Assembly: GCF_000725885.1 (NCBI RefSeq)
Contig: NZ_JODR01000016.1
Coordinates: 248,001-312,000 of the forward strand
DNA length: 64,000 bases
Source: Streptomyces albus subsp. albus
GTDB taxonomy: Bacteria; Actinomycetota; Actinomycetes; Streptomycetales; Streptomycetaceae
Reading direction: 5' to 3'
Positions 19,053 through 29,289 of this stretch are shown in pieces; the first letter of the stretch is position 1, and the number at the start of each line of letters is the position of its first letter. The translations under genes were made by a program, and so were the position numbers. The notes under the pieces were generated by a model. The model was not told the DNA's origin, did no database searches, and saw only the letters and a list, made by a program, of their open reading frames with translations.

Positions 19053-21515
19053 ATGAGCGAGGACACGGGACGGCTGGTAGGCGGGCGCTATCGGCTCGGG
19101 GGTGTTCTCGGGCGCGGCGGTATGGGCACCGTCTGGCGCGGCGAGGACGAAATCCTGGGCCGCCGTGTCGCGGTGAAGGAGCTCCGGTTCCCCTCCAGCG
19201 TCGACGAGGAGGAGAAGCAGCGGCTCATCACCCGCACCCTGCGTGAGGCCAAGGCCATCGCCAGGATCCGCAGCGGCAGTGCCGTCACCGTCTTCGACGT
19301 CGTCAACGAGGACAGCCGCCCCTGGATCGTGATGGAACTGGTCGAGGGCCGCTCCCTGGCCGACCAGATCAAGAAGGACGGCCCCCTCGACCCGCAGCGC
19401 GCGGCCGAAGTCGGACTCGCCATCCTCGACGTCCTCCGCGCCGCCCACCGCGAAGGCATCCTGCACCGCGACGTGAAGCCCTCCAACGTGCTGCTGGAGG
19501 ACGGCACCGGGCGCGTGGTCCTCACCGACTTCGGCATCGCCAAGGTCGAGGGCGACCCGTCCGTCACCTCCACCGGCATGCTCGTGGGCGCCCCCTCCTA
19601 CATCTCACCCGAACGGGCCCGCGGCAAGCCGCCGGGCCCGCCCGCCGACCTGTGGTCCCTGGGCGGCCTGCTGTACGCCGCCGTCGAGGGCCGCCCGCCC
19701 TACGACAAGGGCTCGGCCATCTCCACCCTCACCGCGGTGATGACCGAACCCGTCCCCGTGCCCGAACACGCCGGCGAGCTGCGCGAGGTCATCGCGGGTC
19801 TGCTCGTCAAGGACCCCGAGAAGCGGCTCGACGTCAACGGCGCCCGGCTGCTGCTGGAACCGGTCGCCAACGGTCTCAAGAGCCCGCTCAGCCCGGCCCG
19901 CGGCGATGTCGAGCGCACCTCCATGCTCCCCCGGGTGGAGGCCCCCGCCCCGCCGGGCGGACCCGCCACCCCGTCAGCCCCGGGCAAGGGCAACGCCGCC
20001 GAGGGCTCCGGGCCCGCCTACAGCCCCGGCACCACGGGCGGCCGTCGCAAGCGCCGCTCGGAGGGCACAAGTTCCGGCGAACGCCTGCGCGGCGCGCTCA
20101 AGTCCGTACGGAACGCGGCGGGGGCCGTCGGCGGTGCCGCGACCGGCGCGGGCACCCCGGACACCGGCACCCGGCCCGGCGGGCCGGGCGGCTCCCAGCC
20201 CGGCGGCAAGCGCGGCACGGCCACCGACGACGCCAAGGGCGCGGCCGGTTCCGCCGTGCCGCCGCGCCCGGCCTCGCCGCCCAGCACCTCCACCTCGACG
20301 AAGCGGCCCGGCGGCGGCTCCGACGGCACCGGCACGCCGGGCAGCCGGTCGGCGAAGTCCCCCGGAGCCACGCCCGGTACGTCGTCCACGGGGCGGTCCG
20401 CCGCGTCCGCCAGGCGCTCGTCCGCGTCCTCCTCGGGTTCCGCACCGGCCCCGTCGGCCCCTTCTTCCGCGTCGTCCGCCTCTTCGCCGACGGCTTCCTC
20501 GTCTTCCTCGCCTTCCGCGTCTTCCTCGCCTTCCGCGTCGTCCGGCTCGCGCTCCTCGCGGTCCGGCGCCGCGGCGGGCGGCCCGGCGTCCGGGGCGTCG
20601 TCCACCGACCGGGCCGCGCGGCCCGGCACCGGCGCGCAGGACGGTGCGGCGGCGGGCGGCACACTCGGCGGCGGTCCGCTGCCGGGCGCCGGCAGCGGCA
20701 GCAGGGCGCTGCCCCCGGAGAGCGGCGGCAGCGGTGCCATCACCTCGCTGCGCGACCTGCGGGAGCTCCCCGAACTCCGCAAGGGCCTCCCGCCCCGGAC
20801 GCTGGCGATCGTGATCGCCGCCGTGGTCGCCGTCATCGTGGTCGTCGTCCTGCTGATCGTCGGCCTCGGCGGTGACGACAAGGGCGGCGACGGCGCCAAG
20901 GGCCCCGCCGCGAGCACCGGCCAGGCCGGACAGGGCAGCGGCGAGGGACAGGACGTCAGCGCGGGCGGCAAACAGCCCGCCGCCGGTGAAGGTCAGAAGA
21001 CGGAGGCGGGCGACGACGGCGAGGAGGCCGACGAGAACGAGCCCGACGAGGACGAACTCCCGGAGGGCTACGCCACCGTCAAGGACGAGCGGTTCCACTT
21101 CTCGATGGCGCTGCCCGAGGGCTGGAAGCGCACCGGCATAGCGGGCCGCAACTCGGGCGGCAAGTACACCGCCCCCGGCGGCGGCCACCCGAAGATCCAG
21201 ATCGACCACACCGACAGCCCCGGCCCGGACGCGGCCGGGGCCTGGCGCGCGCAGGAACCGGCCGTCAAGAGCGCCAGCTCCGGCTACAAGTTGCTGGGCA
21301 TCAAGAAGGTCGAGTGGCGCGGCTACCCGACCGTCGCCGACTGGCACTTCCTGCGCAAGGACGACGGCAAGAAGGTCCGCGTCCTCAACCGCGGCTTCAA
21401 GGTCGACGGCGAGAACGGCTACGCCATTCTCATCACCTGCGAGGCCGACACCTGGCAGGACGAGGAGTGCGAAACGCTGCGGGACACCGCCTTCAAGACG
21501 TTCAAGCCGCTCTGA
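19053..21515 (+). CDS. Receptor-type Ser/Thr protein kinase (active site intact)
   Basis: An 820-residue Hanks-type kinase. The glycine loop GRGGMGTVW (20-28), Lys42 in VAVK, HRD Asp140, DFG Asp159 and APE-like SPE are all present, so catalysis is expected. Residues about 280-570 are a Ser/Pro/Gly-rich linker with a poly-Ser tract, followed by one membrane span (about 582-605). An acidic stretch then leads to an extracellular domain of about 150 residues with two cysteines (CEADTWQDEEC). It has no PASTA repeats, so it does not sense peptidoglycan in the PknB way. AAGGGG precedes the ATG at 19053. It is first in a cluster of three kinase-like genes with similar architecture. Confidence 0.92.
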   Translation: MSEDTGRLVGGRYRLGGVLGRGGMGTVWRGEDEILGRRVAVKELRFPSSVDEEEKQRLITRTLREAKAIARIRSGSAVTVFDVVNEDSRPWIVMELVEGRSLADQIKKDGPLDPQRAAEVGLAILDVLRAAHREGILHRDVKPSNVLLEDGTGRVVLTDFGIAKVEGDPSVTSTGMLVGAPSYISPERARGKPPGPPADLWSLGGLLYAAVEGRPPYDKGSAISTLTAVMTEPVPVPEHAGELREVIAGLLVKDPEKRLDVNGARLLLEPVANGLKSPLSPARGDVERTSMLPRVEAPAPPGGPATPSAPGKGNAAEGSGPAYSPGTTGGRRKRRSEGTSSGERLRGALKSVRNAAGAVGGAATGAGTPDTGTRPGGPGGSQPGGKRGTATDDAKGAAGSAVPPRPASPPSTSTSTKRPGGGSDGTGTPGSRSAKSPGATPGTSSTGRSAASARRSSASSSGSAPAPSAPSSASSASSPTASSSSSPSASSSPSASSGSRSSRSGAAAGGPASGASSTDRAARPGTGAQDGAAAGGTLGGGPLPGAGSGSRALPPESGGSGAITSLRDLRELPELRKGLPPRTLAIVIAAVVAVIVVVVLLIVGLGGDDKGGDGAKGPAASTGQAGQGSGEGQDVSAGGKQPAAGEGQKTEAGDDGEEADENEPDEDELPEGYATVKDERFHFSMALPEGWKRTGIAGRNSGGKYTAPGGGHPKIQIDHTDSPGPDAAGAWRAQEPAVKSASSGYKLLGIKKVEWRGYPTVADWHFLRKDDGKKVRVLNRGFKVDGENGYAILITCEADTWQDEECETLRDTAFKTFKPL

Positions 21516-21709
21516 GCACTCTGCCCGGACCTGCGGTTGTGGACGGGCGCGGGCCGTTTCCGCCCCGTGCGCGGGGATACGGCCGGAACGGTGTCGCGGT
21601 GACGTAAAGGGTTCCCGGACGTATCGTGAGAGACGCAGACCGTGGTCGGCCGCAAGGCGGCTGACGGCGAACGGAGTTGGCGGTCTCGCGCACGGCTGGG
21701 GAGGCGTTC

Positions 21710-24700
21710 GTGGAGGAGTACGCGGGATACACGGGGCGGCTGCTGGCCGGTCGCTACCGCCTGCCGCTCCCGCCCGCCGACGCGTACGAGCCGGCCGAGT
21801 CCCTCGCCTGGGACACCGCCAGCGAACAGGAAGTCCTGGTGCGCCAGGTGCCGCTGCCCGAGGTCGTCGACGCGGAGGTCGTCGACGACGGGCACGAAGG
21901 CCACGGCGGCGTCGACGGCCGCGACGAGGACCGGTGGGACGGCCAGGACGGCGGCCGGTGGGGCGGAAGCCGCCCCTGGGGCGGCGCGGAGCCCCCCGAC
22001 GGCCACGGCGCGGACCGCGGACCCGCCGGGCCGTACGACGGACGGCCCACCCGGCGGCCCACCGACCCGGCGGTGCGCCGGGCCGTGACAGCCGCGGTGG
22101 CCGCCGCCCAACTGCCCGACCATCCACGGCTCGACCAGGTCTTCGACGTCTTCGTCGAGGACGACGCGCTGTGGGTGGTCAGCGAACGCGTGCCGGCCGC
22201 CCGGCCGCTGGCCGCACTCTTGGCCGAGCAGCCGCTGAGCGCCCACCGTGCCGCCGAGATCGCCGCCGATCTGCTGGCCGCGCTGCGCATCGTGCACGCC
22301 CACGGCTGGGTGCACCGCAACCTCACCGCCCGTACCGTCCTCATCTGCGAGGACGGCCGGGCGCTGCTCACCGGCCTGGCCGTCGGCGCCGCCGAGGAGG
22401 CGCTGTGCGGTTACGACCCGCTGCCCGAGGACCCGCCGGAGGACGGCGGGGAAGCGGTGGCCGCCGGTGCCGCGGACGTCGGGGAGCCGGACGGTCCCGG
22501 TGCCGGGAAGCCCTCCGGTCCCGATGCCGGGGGAGCGGGATCCGTTCCGCAGGCCGGCTCGGACGCCTCCAACACGGGGGCGCGTGCCGCCCTCGCGGCG
22601 GCACGGGACGAGGACGGGGCGCTCACCGGCGGACACGAGCCCCCGCAGTCGGCGCGCGAGACGTACGGACCGGCGCCCAGGCCCGCGACGTGGACGGGAC
22701 ACCGACTTCCCGAGGGATTCGCCGCACGCGACGACGAACCGGCGGCACGGCGGGACGGATACACGGGAGCGTCCGCCGACCTCCCCCACCCCACCGGCAC
22801 TCCCGTCAGCCGCCGGGGCATCTTCGGCTTCGAGGGCATCGAGCCGGGCGGCACCGAAGCGCCGGGCGCGCCCAGCGCGTCGGAGGGGCGCGGCGGACCC
22901 GGTGGCGCCCGGGGTCCCGTCCCTGCGCCCCGGGGAACGGAACGGCACCCGGGGAGCGGACAGGGGGCCGGCGCCCCCGGGGAGCCGGTGGCGCGGACGC
23001 CCCGCCGGGGTGCCATCGCGGCGTACCGTGCGGGCGCCCAGCGGGCCGTGGCCGACGCCCGGGACGCCGCGCGGCGGACCCGCGACGGGCAGCCGGGCGG
23101 CCCGGCGGACGGGCGGCAGCCTGACACCGACTGGTGGGCGGCACCGCGCACCGAGGCCGACGGGCCCGGCCGCGAGGAGCGCCGCCCGTACCACGCGTTG
23201 GACGACGACGTGTGCTGGCTGCCCTCCGACGAGGACGAGGTGCGGCCCGACGCGCTGCCCGGCGGCGAGGTGCGCCAGCTCGCCAGGGACGAGATCTACG
23301 GCCCCCGTGCGGCAGGCCCTTACGGCGCCGCCCCCACCCACGGGAGGCGCCACGACGACGGCGACAGCGCCCCGGACCCCGCCGCCCCCGGTGCGCGACC
23401 GGGGGCGGAGCGCGGGGACGGTCCCACGGCGCTGCCGGGCGCGCGGTCCGCGGAGAGCCGGAGCGCTCCCGCCCGCTGGGCGGCGGGCGACGAGCCCGGG
23501 CCCGGCCTCGACCGGCCCGGCGGCGCACGCCGCCACCTGCGGGGCCTGCCCACCACCTCCCCGTACGAGGGCGAACCGCCGGCGGAAGCTCCCACCGGGG
23601 CGGCTCCCGGCGAGGCGGCTCCCACCGAGGCGGCTCCCGGCGGGAACGGCGCGCGTACGGGCGGCGCTTACGGGGCCGGCACGCACCCGGGCGGCAGGCA
23701 CGGAAGCGCCCCGGCCGTGGACGAGCCGCACGGGGCGGCTCCGTACGGCGACCCGCATGGGGCCGTCCCGAGCGAGGGCGACCCGCACCGGAGTGACCCG
23801 CACGGGGGTGCTCCGCGCGGGGCCGACCCGCGCGGTGGCGCTCCCTACAGCGGCGACCCGCACGCGACCGGCCTGCGTGAGAGCGCTCCGCATGGGGCCG
23901 GCCCGCGCGGTGGTGCTCCCTACCACAGTGCCGCTTCCCACGGGCCTGGCCTGCAAAAGAGCGCCCCGCACACCAGCGCGCCCCACAGTGGCGCTCCGTA
24001 CGACCGCGGTCCGCTCGGTCCTGCCGGGGCGGGCGAGCCCGGCGGTGAGTGGACGGGCGGTGCTCCGGGGGCGGAGGGCGTGCCCGGCGGCGAGGGAGCC
24101 GGAGAGTGGTACGGGGAGCCGGGCGAGGGCGTCGGTGTGGAGAGCGACCGGGCGTGGGACGGGCCGGAGCGTTACCGGGGCCCGGCCACGGCGCTGGCCG
24201 CCGAACGGGCCCGGCACACCCGGATGACGCTCGTCGGCCCGGTGACGGAACGCTGGGCGCCGGAGCAGGCCGGTCCCGTGTACGAGAACTGGCGGCTGGC
24301 TCCGCCGGTGGGCCCGGCCGCGGATCTGTGGGCGCTGGGTGTGCTGCTCTTCCGCGCCGTGCAGGGGCACGCGCCGTATCCGGAGGACAGCGTCTCCGAG
24401 CTGGTGCAGATGGTGTGCGCCGAGCCGCCGGCGTACGCGGAGGACTGCGGGCCGCTGCGTCCCGTCGTCGAGTCGCTGATGCGTCAGGACCCCACGGACC
24501 GGCCGGACTTCGAGGAGCTGCGCGGCTGGCTGCGGTCGCTGGTGCGGTCCGCGCCGGAGCCCGATGTGGGCCTGCGTACGGTGGTGGCGCCGTCGCTGGA
24601 GGCGGGGGCGCCGGCCGATCCGAAGCGGCTGCCGATCGTCCGGCGCCGGGGCGAGCTGGTGCGCAAGCGGCGGCGCGGCTCCCGTGCCGGCGCGAGACCG

Positions 24701-25612
24701 GCGGCGCACGCCGGGCGCGAGCACCGGCGTCCGCCCGAGCATGTGCGGGCGTTGGCCGACGTCGAGGCGACACAGCCGCAGGAGCCCGTCCGTGAGGTGC
24801 GCCGGGAGGGCAGGAAGGCGGGCGGTGGCTCGGGGCCGCGCAGGCTGGGGGTGCTCGTCCTCGCCCTGATCCTGCTGGGCATGGTGGCCGCGGTGGCGTT
24901 CGTCGCGTGGTTCCTGCCGAACGGTACGGGGGGTGAGAACGCACGGAAGGGCTCCGTCGTGGTGCCCGGGACGCGGGAGGAGGCGGCGCCGGGCGACCGG
25001 GAGACCGGCGAGAAGCGCGACGCGGCCGACAAGCGTGCGGAGAAGCCGGCGGACTCCGAGGAAGGGGACGGCCGGAAGGGCGGCGACGGGGACGGCCGGA
25101 AGAAGACCGGTTCCGGCTCGCCGGCGGCCGATCCGCCCGGGTCCCCGAAGGCACCGAAGGGCTACAAGATCAGCCGCGATCCCGCCGGGTTCCGGATCGC
25201 CGTGCCCAAGGAGTGGGACCGCCGGTTCGCCAACGGGCGCGGGCAGGTCCGCTACAACGGCGGCGAGGTCGAGATGGTGGTCGTCAACGGGCGGGACGCC
25301 ACCGGCCGGTTCGGCAAGGACCCGATGGCCTACCAGAGCGAGAAGGAGCCGGAGCTGGCCGCCTACCGCGCCTCCGACTGGGCGAGCACGGGCGGGCTGC
25401 GGCGCATCGACGTCGGGGACACGGCGATGGCCGAGGGCACCTTCAGCTGGCGCGAGGGCGGCGGGCGGCAGGTGTACGCGCGCAACCGGGCGATGATCCT
25501 GGACGGGCGCTACCACGTGCTGCTGGTGCTCGGCTCCCAGAGCCGCAAGGCGGAGATCGACCGGCACTTCGAGGCGGTCGCCGACACCTACCGGGTCACC
25601 CGGTCGCGGTGA
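21710..25612 (+). CDS. Giant receptor pseudokinase with a ~600-residue disordered insert
   Basis: A 1300-residue protein built like its neighbours, but with a dead kinase fold. The VAVK Lys is Arg (VLVRQV), HRD reads HRN (HRNLTARTVLI) and no DFG follows. The kinase C-lobe resumes only after about 600 residues (WAPEQAGPVYENWRLAPPVGPAADLWALGVLLF). The insert is Gly/Pro/Ala-rich with many DPHG, GAPY and GAP units. One membrane span (about 1045-1065) precedes an extracellular domain of about 150 residues similar to those of the flanking kinases. I chose GTG 21710 because of GGGGAGG 6 bases upstream. It may scaffold or regulate the adjacent active kinases (inference). Confidence 0.88.
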   Translation: MEEYAGYTGRLLAGRYRLPLPPADAYEPAESLAWDTASEQEVLVRQVPLPEVVDAEVVDDGHEGHGGVDGRDEDRWDGQDGGRWGGSRPWGGAEPPDGHGADRGPAGPYDGRPTRRPTDPAVRRAVTAAVAAAQLPDHPRLDQVFDVFVEDDALWVVSERVPAARPLAALLAEQPLSAHRAAEIAADLLAALRIVHAHGWVHRNLTARTVLICEDGRALLTGLAVGAAEEALCGYDPLPEDPPEDGGEAVAAGAADVGEPDGPGAGKPSGPDAGGAGSVPQAGSDASNTGARAALAAARDEDGALTGGHEPPQSARETYGPAPRPATWTGHRLPEGFAARDDEPAARRDGYTGASADLPHPTGTPVSRRGIFGFEGIEPGGTEAPGAPSASEGRGGPGGARGPVPAPRGTERHPGSGQGAGAPGEPVARTPRRGAIAAYRAGAQRAVADARDAARRTRDGQPGGPADGRQPDTDWWAAPRTEADGPGREERRPYHALDDDVCWLPSDEDEVRPDALPGGEVRQLARDEIYGPRAAGPYGAAPTHGRRHDDGDSAPDPAAPGARPGAERGDGPTALPGARSAESRSAPARWAAGDEPGPGLDRPGGARRHLRGLPTTSPYEGEPPAEAPTGAAPGEAAPTEAAPGGNGARTGGAYGAGTHPGGRHGSAPAVDEPHGAAPYGDPHGAVPSEGDPHRSDPHGGAPRGADPRGGAPYSGDPHATGLRESAPHGAGPRGGAPYHSAASHGPGLQKSAPHTSAPHSGAPYDRGPLGPAGAGEPGGEWTGGAPGAEGVPGGEGAGEWYGEPGEGVGVESDRAWDGPERYRGPATALAAERARHTRMTLVGPVTERWAPEQAGPVYENWRLAPPVGPAADLWALGVLLFRAVQGHAPYPEDSVSELVQMVCAEPPAYAEDCGPLRPVVESLMRQDPTDRPDFEELRGWLRSLVRSAPEPDVGLRTVVAPSLEAGAPADPKRLPIVRRRGELVRKRRRGSRAGARPAAHAGREHRRPPEHVRALADVEATQPQEPVREVRREGRKAGGGSGPRRLGVLVLALILLGMVAAVAFVAWFLPNGTGGENARKGSVVVPGTREEAAPGDRETGEKRDAADKRAEKPADSEEGDGRKGGDGDGRKKTGSGSPAADPPGSPKAPKGYKISRDPAGFRIAVPKEWDRRFANGRGQVRYNGGEVEMVVVNGRDATGRFGKDPMAYQSEKEPELAAYRASDWASTGGLRRIDVGDTAMAEGTFSWREGGGRQVYARNRAMILDGRYHVLLVLGSQSRKAEIDRHFEAVADTYRVTRSR

Positions 25613-25669
25613 CGTCACAGCTGCGTCAACCGGGTGGCGACGGCGGGGCGGGCGCGTAAGGCTGGGGCC

Positions 25670-27430
25670 ATGACGAACGAGGGGGACCGGTCGGGCGAGC
25701 CGACCAGCTACGGCCTGCGGCCACCGGCGGCCGGGGGGCGGGACGACGAGGCGGGCACACCGGAGCGGGGGCCCGCGCCGCACGGGGAGGCGGGGCCTGC
25801 TCCGTCCGCCGGGCGGCCGGAGATCGACCCGCGCGTCCACGTACCCACCCAGCCGGCCGGGCCTCTCCCGTCCACCGCCGTACCGTCGCCCTCCGCCGCC
25901 CCGGCCACCCCGGGCGCCGGAGGGTCGGGTGGTGCCGCGTCGGGTGCGGGGCGGCTGCTGGGCGGGCGGTACCGGCTCGACAGCCGGCTGGGGCACGGCG
26001 GGATGGGCACGGTGTGGCGGGCGCACGACGAGGTCGTGGGCCGGGACGTCGCGGTCAAGGAGCCGCGGCTGCCGGAGCACCTCTCGCCGCGGGAGCGGGA
26101 GACGATGTTCACGCGGATGCGCCGTGAGGCGCGGACGGCGGCGCGCATCGACCATCCGTCCGTGGTCACGATCCACGACGTGGTGGTGGAGGACGACCAG
26201 CCGTGGATCGTCATGGAGCTGGTACGGGGCCGTTCGCTGGCCGACGTGCTGGACGAGGGCACCCTCGATGTGCGGGAGGCGGCGCGGATCGGCCTGGCGG
26301 TGGCGGGCGCCCTGGACGCCGCGCACGAGACGGGTGTGCTGCACCGCGATGTGAAACCGGACAACGTGCTGCTGGGCCGCTACGACCGGGTGGTCCTCAC
26401 CGATTTCGGCATCGCGCACGTCCAGGGCGAGCAGGGGCTGACGGAGACGGGCACGTTCGTGGGCTCGCCCGAGTTCACCGCGCCGGAGCGGGTGCTGGGC
26501 CAGCGTCCGGGGCCGGAGTCCGACCTGTGGTCGCTGGGGGTCGTGCTGTACGCGGCGACCGAAGGGGTCTCGCCGTTCCGCAGGTCCAACAGCCCGGCCA
26601 CGCTCCAGGCGGTCCTGTCCGCGGAACCGCAGCGGCCCGCACGGGCGCTGAGCGCCTCGGGGGCGTTCGGGATGCTGCTGACCCGGCTGCTGAACAAGGA
26701 GCCCGCGCTGCGTCCCGACGCGGCGGAGGTCCGGCAGGTCCTGGCGGACGTGGCCCGTCCGCCGCAGCCGTCGCGGACGCGGCAGCCCGCGGGCGGCGGC
26801 GCCCTGGGCCGCGTGCTGCGCGGTTTCCTCTCGCGGCTGCGTACGAGCCGGGGCTGGCAGTTCGGCACCGGCGGGGTGGTGGTGGCGGTCGCGGCGGCGC
26901 TCACGCTCTTCTTCGTCCTCACCGCCGACCGGGCGCCCGAGGGCTGGTCGACGCGGAACGAGGACGCCCGGGTCCGGGCGACGCTGGCGGTGCCGGACGA
27001 CTACGAGCGCAGCGCCGACGAACAGGCGGTCACCTTCACCGATCCCGGGAACGTCGTCTCCATCGCGCTGAGCCGGGCCAACGAGAACGTCAAGAAGACC
27101 TCCCTCGCGGAGGCGAACTCCTGGCGGGCGTTCTACGAGAAGGGCGGCTCGGAGAGCATCTACAAGGCGATGCTCCAGGTGCGGTCCAGGGTGACGGAGG
27201 CCGAGCAGCAGGGCAGGCCCGCGGCCGAGGTGTCCACCACCTACCAGCCGGCGAACGACACCGGGACGGCCGAGGGTCCCAGGAAGTTCCGGCACGAGCT
27301 GGTCTATGTGAACGGGGACGGTGTGCGCTGGCGGCTGCAGGTGGAGATGCCGGCCAAGGGCAAGTCCCGGCAGGACGGCGAGGAGGTCTTCCGGGAGGCC
27401 AGGAAGTCCTTGCGGATCCACGATCTGTGA
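25670..27430 (+). CDS. Receptor-type Ser/Thr protein kinase (active site intact)
   Basis: A 586-residue kinase. About 95 Pro/Gly-rich N-terminal residues precede the kinase domain (about 97-355), which has the glycine loop GHGGMGTVW, VAVKEP, HRDVKPDN and DFGIAHV. One membrane span (GVVVAVAAALTLFFVLTA, near 410-428) is followed by an extracellular domain of about 155 residues related to those of the two preceding genes. The shared extracellular fold suggests that the three proteins came from duplication and sense related signals. The gap to the pseudokinase gene is 57 bases, so the genes are probably cotranscribed. A TAAGGC element 7 bases before the ATG could also give a leaderless transcript. 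Confidence 0.92.
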   Translation: MTNEGDRSGEPTSYGLRPPAAGGRDDEAGTPERGPAPHGEAGPAPSAGRPEIDPRVHVPTQPAGPLPSTAVPSPSAAPATPGAGGSGGAASGAGRLLGGRYRLDSRLGHGGMGTVWRAHDEVVGRDVAVKEPRLPEHLSPRERETMFTRMRREARTAARIDHPSVVTIHDVVVEDDQPWIVMELVRGRSLADVLDEGTLDVREAARIGLAVAGALDAAHETGVLHRDVKPDNVLLGRYDRVVLTDFGIAHVQGEQGLTETGTFVGSPEFTAPERVLGQRPGPESDLWSLGVVLYAATEGVSPFRRSNSPATLQAVLSAEPQRPARALSASGAFGMLLTRLLNKEPALRPDAAEVRQVLADVARPPQPSRTRQPAGGGALGRVLRGFLSRLRTSRGWQFGTGGVVVAVAAALTLFFVLTADRAPEGWSTRNEDARVRATLAVPDDYERSADEQAVTFTDPGNVVSIALSRANENVKKTSLAEANSWRAFYEKGGSESIYKAMLQVRSRVTEAEQQGRPAAEVSTTYQPANDTGTAEGPRKFRHELVYVNGDGVRWRLQVEMPAKGKSRQDGEEVFREARKSLRIHDL

Positions 27431-27538
27431 GGGGCCCGGGAGCGGCGGGGCGTTCTGCCAGCAATCACTGGCGGATTCCGTGAAAAGGGGTTACCGCCGG
27501 GTATACGTCCGGCCGCTCCGGGCCGTACGCTCGGTCCC

Positions 27539-29191
27539 ATGACGGTCTCGCAGGACGGCAACAGCGCTACCCGGACCAGCACGCGCCCCGCGCCCGGCAC
27601 AGGTGAGGCGGGCAACCCGGTGGCACCCGCCCCCGCCGGCGCCCGCACCGCCGCCGACGTGGTGACCCCGGCCCTGGTCGCGGCGCTCACCCGCGGCGTG
27701 GTGGGCAGCGGCAAGACCCGCACCAGCTCCCCGCTGACCGGCTCGGAGCTGGCCGAGCTGCCCGAGTCCACGCCCGAGGACGTGGCCCGGGCCTTCGAGC
27801 GGGCGCGGGCGGCCCAGCGGGCGTGGGCGGCGACCCCGGTACGGCAGCGGGCCGCCGTGCTGCTGCGCTTCCACGATCTGGTGCTGGCCCGTCAGTCCGA
27901 GGTCCTCGACCTCATCCAGCTGGAGACCGGCAAGGCCCGGCTGCACGCCCACGAGGAGGTGCAGGCGGTCGCCGTCGCCGCCCGCCACTACGGCCGCAAG
28001 GCCCCCTCCTATCTGCGGCCCAAGCGGCACACGGGGGCCATACCCGGGCTGACGAAGGTCACCGAGCTGCGCCATCCGCGCGGCGTCGTCGGCCAGATCG
28101 CGCCCTGGAACTACCCCTTCGAACTGTCCGTCGGCGACGCCCTGCCGGCCTTCGCCGCAGGCAACGCGGTGGTCATGAAGCCCGACACGCAGACGGCGCT
28201 GACCGCCCTGTGGGCCCGCGACCTGCTGGTCGAGGCGGGGCTGCCGGCCGAGGTGTGGCAGGTCGTCCTCGGTGACGGCCCGGTGATCGGGCCCGAGGTC
28301 GCCGACCGCGGCGACTACGTCTCCTTCACCGGCTCCACCCGCACCGGCCGCGAAGTCGCCCAGCGCGCCGCGGCCCGGCTGGTGGGCTGCTCGCTGGAAC
28401 TGGGCGGCAAGAACGCGATGCTCGTCCTGGAGGACGCCGACCTGGACAAGGCGGCGGCCGGCGCCGTGCGCGGCGCCTTCTCCTCGGCCGGGCAGCTGTG
28501 CATCTCCATCGAGCGGCTGTACGTCCACGAGGCGGTCGCCGACGCCTTCCTCGAACGCTTCCTGGCCCGGACCCGCGCCATGCGGCTGGGCGGTTCCCTC
28601 GCCTACGGCGCCGACATGGGCTCCCTCGTCTCGCAGCGGCAGCTGGAGACCGTCCGGCGGCACATCGAGGACGCCGTCGCCAAGGGCGCCACCGTCCTGG
28701 CGGGCGGCAGGGCGCGCCCGGACATCGGCCCCCTGTTCCACGAGCCGACGGTCCTGGAGGGCGTCGAGCCCTCTATGGCCGTCTGCGGCGAGGAGACGTT
28801 CGGTCCTCTCGTCTCCGTCTACCGCTTCGCGGACGTGGACGAGGCGGTCGAGCTGGCCAACGCGACCTCCTACGGCCTCAACTCCAGCGTGTGGACCGGC
28901 AACGGCAGGCGGGGCCGCGAGATCGCCGCCCGGCTGCGCACCGGCACCGTCAACGTCAACGAGGGCTACGCCTCCGCCTACGGCAGTGCGCAGGCCCCCA
29001 TGGGCGGAATGGGCGACTCGGGCCTCGGCCGGCGGCACGGTTCGGAGGGCATCTACAAGTACACCGAGCCGCAGACGGTGGCGCACCAGCGGGTGCTGCC
29101 GATGGCGCCGTCGCTGGGGATGAGCGACGAGGCGTACGCCGCGTTCATGTCGCGTTCCCTCAAGGCGCTCAAGACGCTCCGCTTCCGCTGA
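27539..29191 (+). CDS. gabD2: Succinate-semialdehyde dehydrogenase (NADP+)
   Basis: A 550-residue aldehyde dehydrogenase. The general-base Glu is in LELGGKN and the catalytic Cys in SSAGQLCISIERLYV; GSTRTGREVAQRA is the cofactor motif. The sequence around SAGQLC and the approximately 45-residue N-terminal extension fit the actinobacterial GabD2 group, which oxidises succinic semialdehyde to succinate. The promoter has TACGCT exactly 7 bases before the ATG and no Shine-Dalgarno, so the transcript is probably leaderless. A GMC oxidoreductase gene follows after 98 bases. Confidence 0.88.
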   Translation: MTVSQDGNSATRTSTRPAPGTGEAGNPVAPAPAGARTAADVVTPALVAALTRGVVGSGKTRTSSPLTGSELAELPESTPEDVARAFERARAAQRAWAATPVRQRAAVLLRFHDLVLARQSEVLDLIQLETGKARLHAHEEVQAVAVAARHYGRKAPSYLRPKRHTGAIPGLTKVTELRHPRGVVGQIAPWNYPFELSVGDALPAFAAGNAVVMKPDTQTALTALWARDLLVEAGLPAEVWQVVLGDGPVIGPEVADRGDYVSFTGSTRTGREVAQRAAARLVGCSLELGGKNAMLVLEDADLDKAAAGAVRGAFSSAGQLCISIERLYVHEAVADAFLERFLARTRAMRLGGSLAYGADMGSLVSQRQLETVRRHIEDAVAKGATVLAGGRARPDIGPLFHEPTVLEGVEPSMAVCGEETFGPLVSVYRFADVDEAVELANATSYGLNSSVWTGNGRRGREIAARLRTGTVNVNEGYASAYGSAQAPMGGMGDSGLGRRHGSEGIYKYTEPQTVAHQRVLPMAPSLGMSDEAYAAFMSRSLKALKTLRFR

Positions 29192-29289
29192 GCGCGGTCC
29201 CTCCACCGTCTTCGCCCCGCCGCCGTTCCGGCGTCCGTGAGCACTTCCGTGAGCACTGTCGTTCCGTCATCGCAGAACCGGAGGTACGC

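Noticed and set aside
21419..27421. 2000-residue open frame on the minus strand across the kinase cluster
   Set aside because: It is a shadow of three real plus-strand genes with clear kinase motifs. Extreme third-position GC removes stop codons from the opposite strand.
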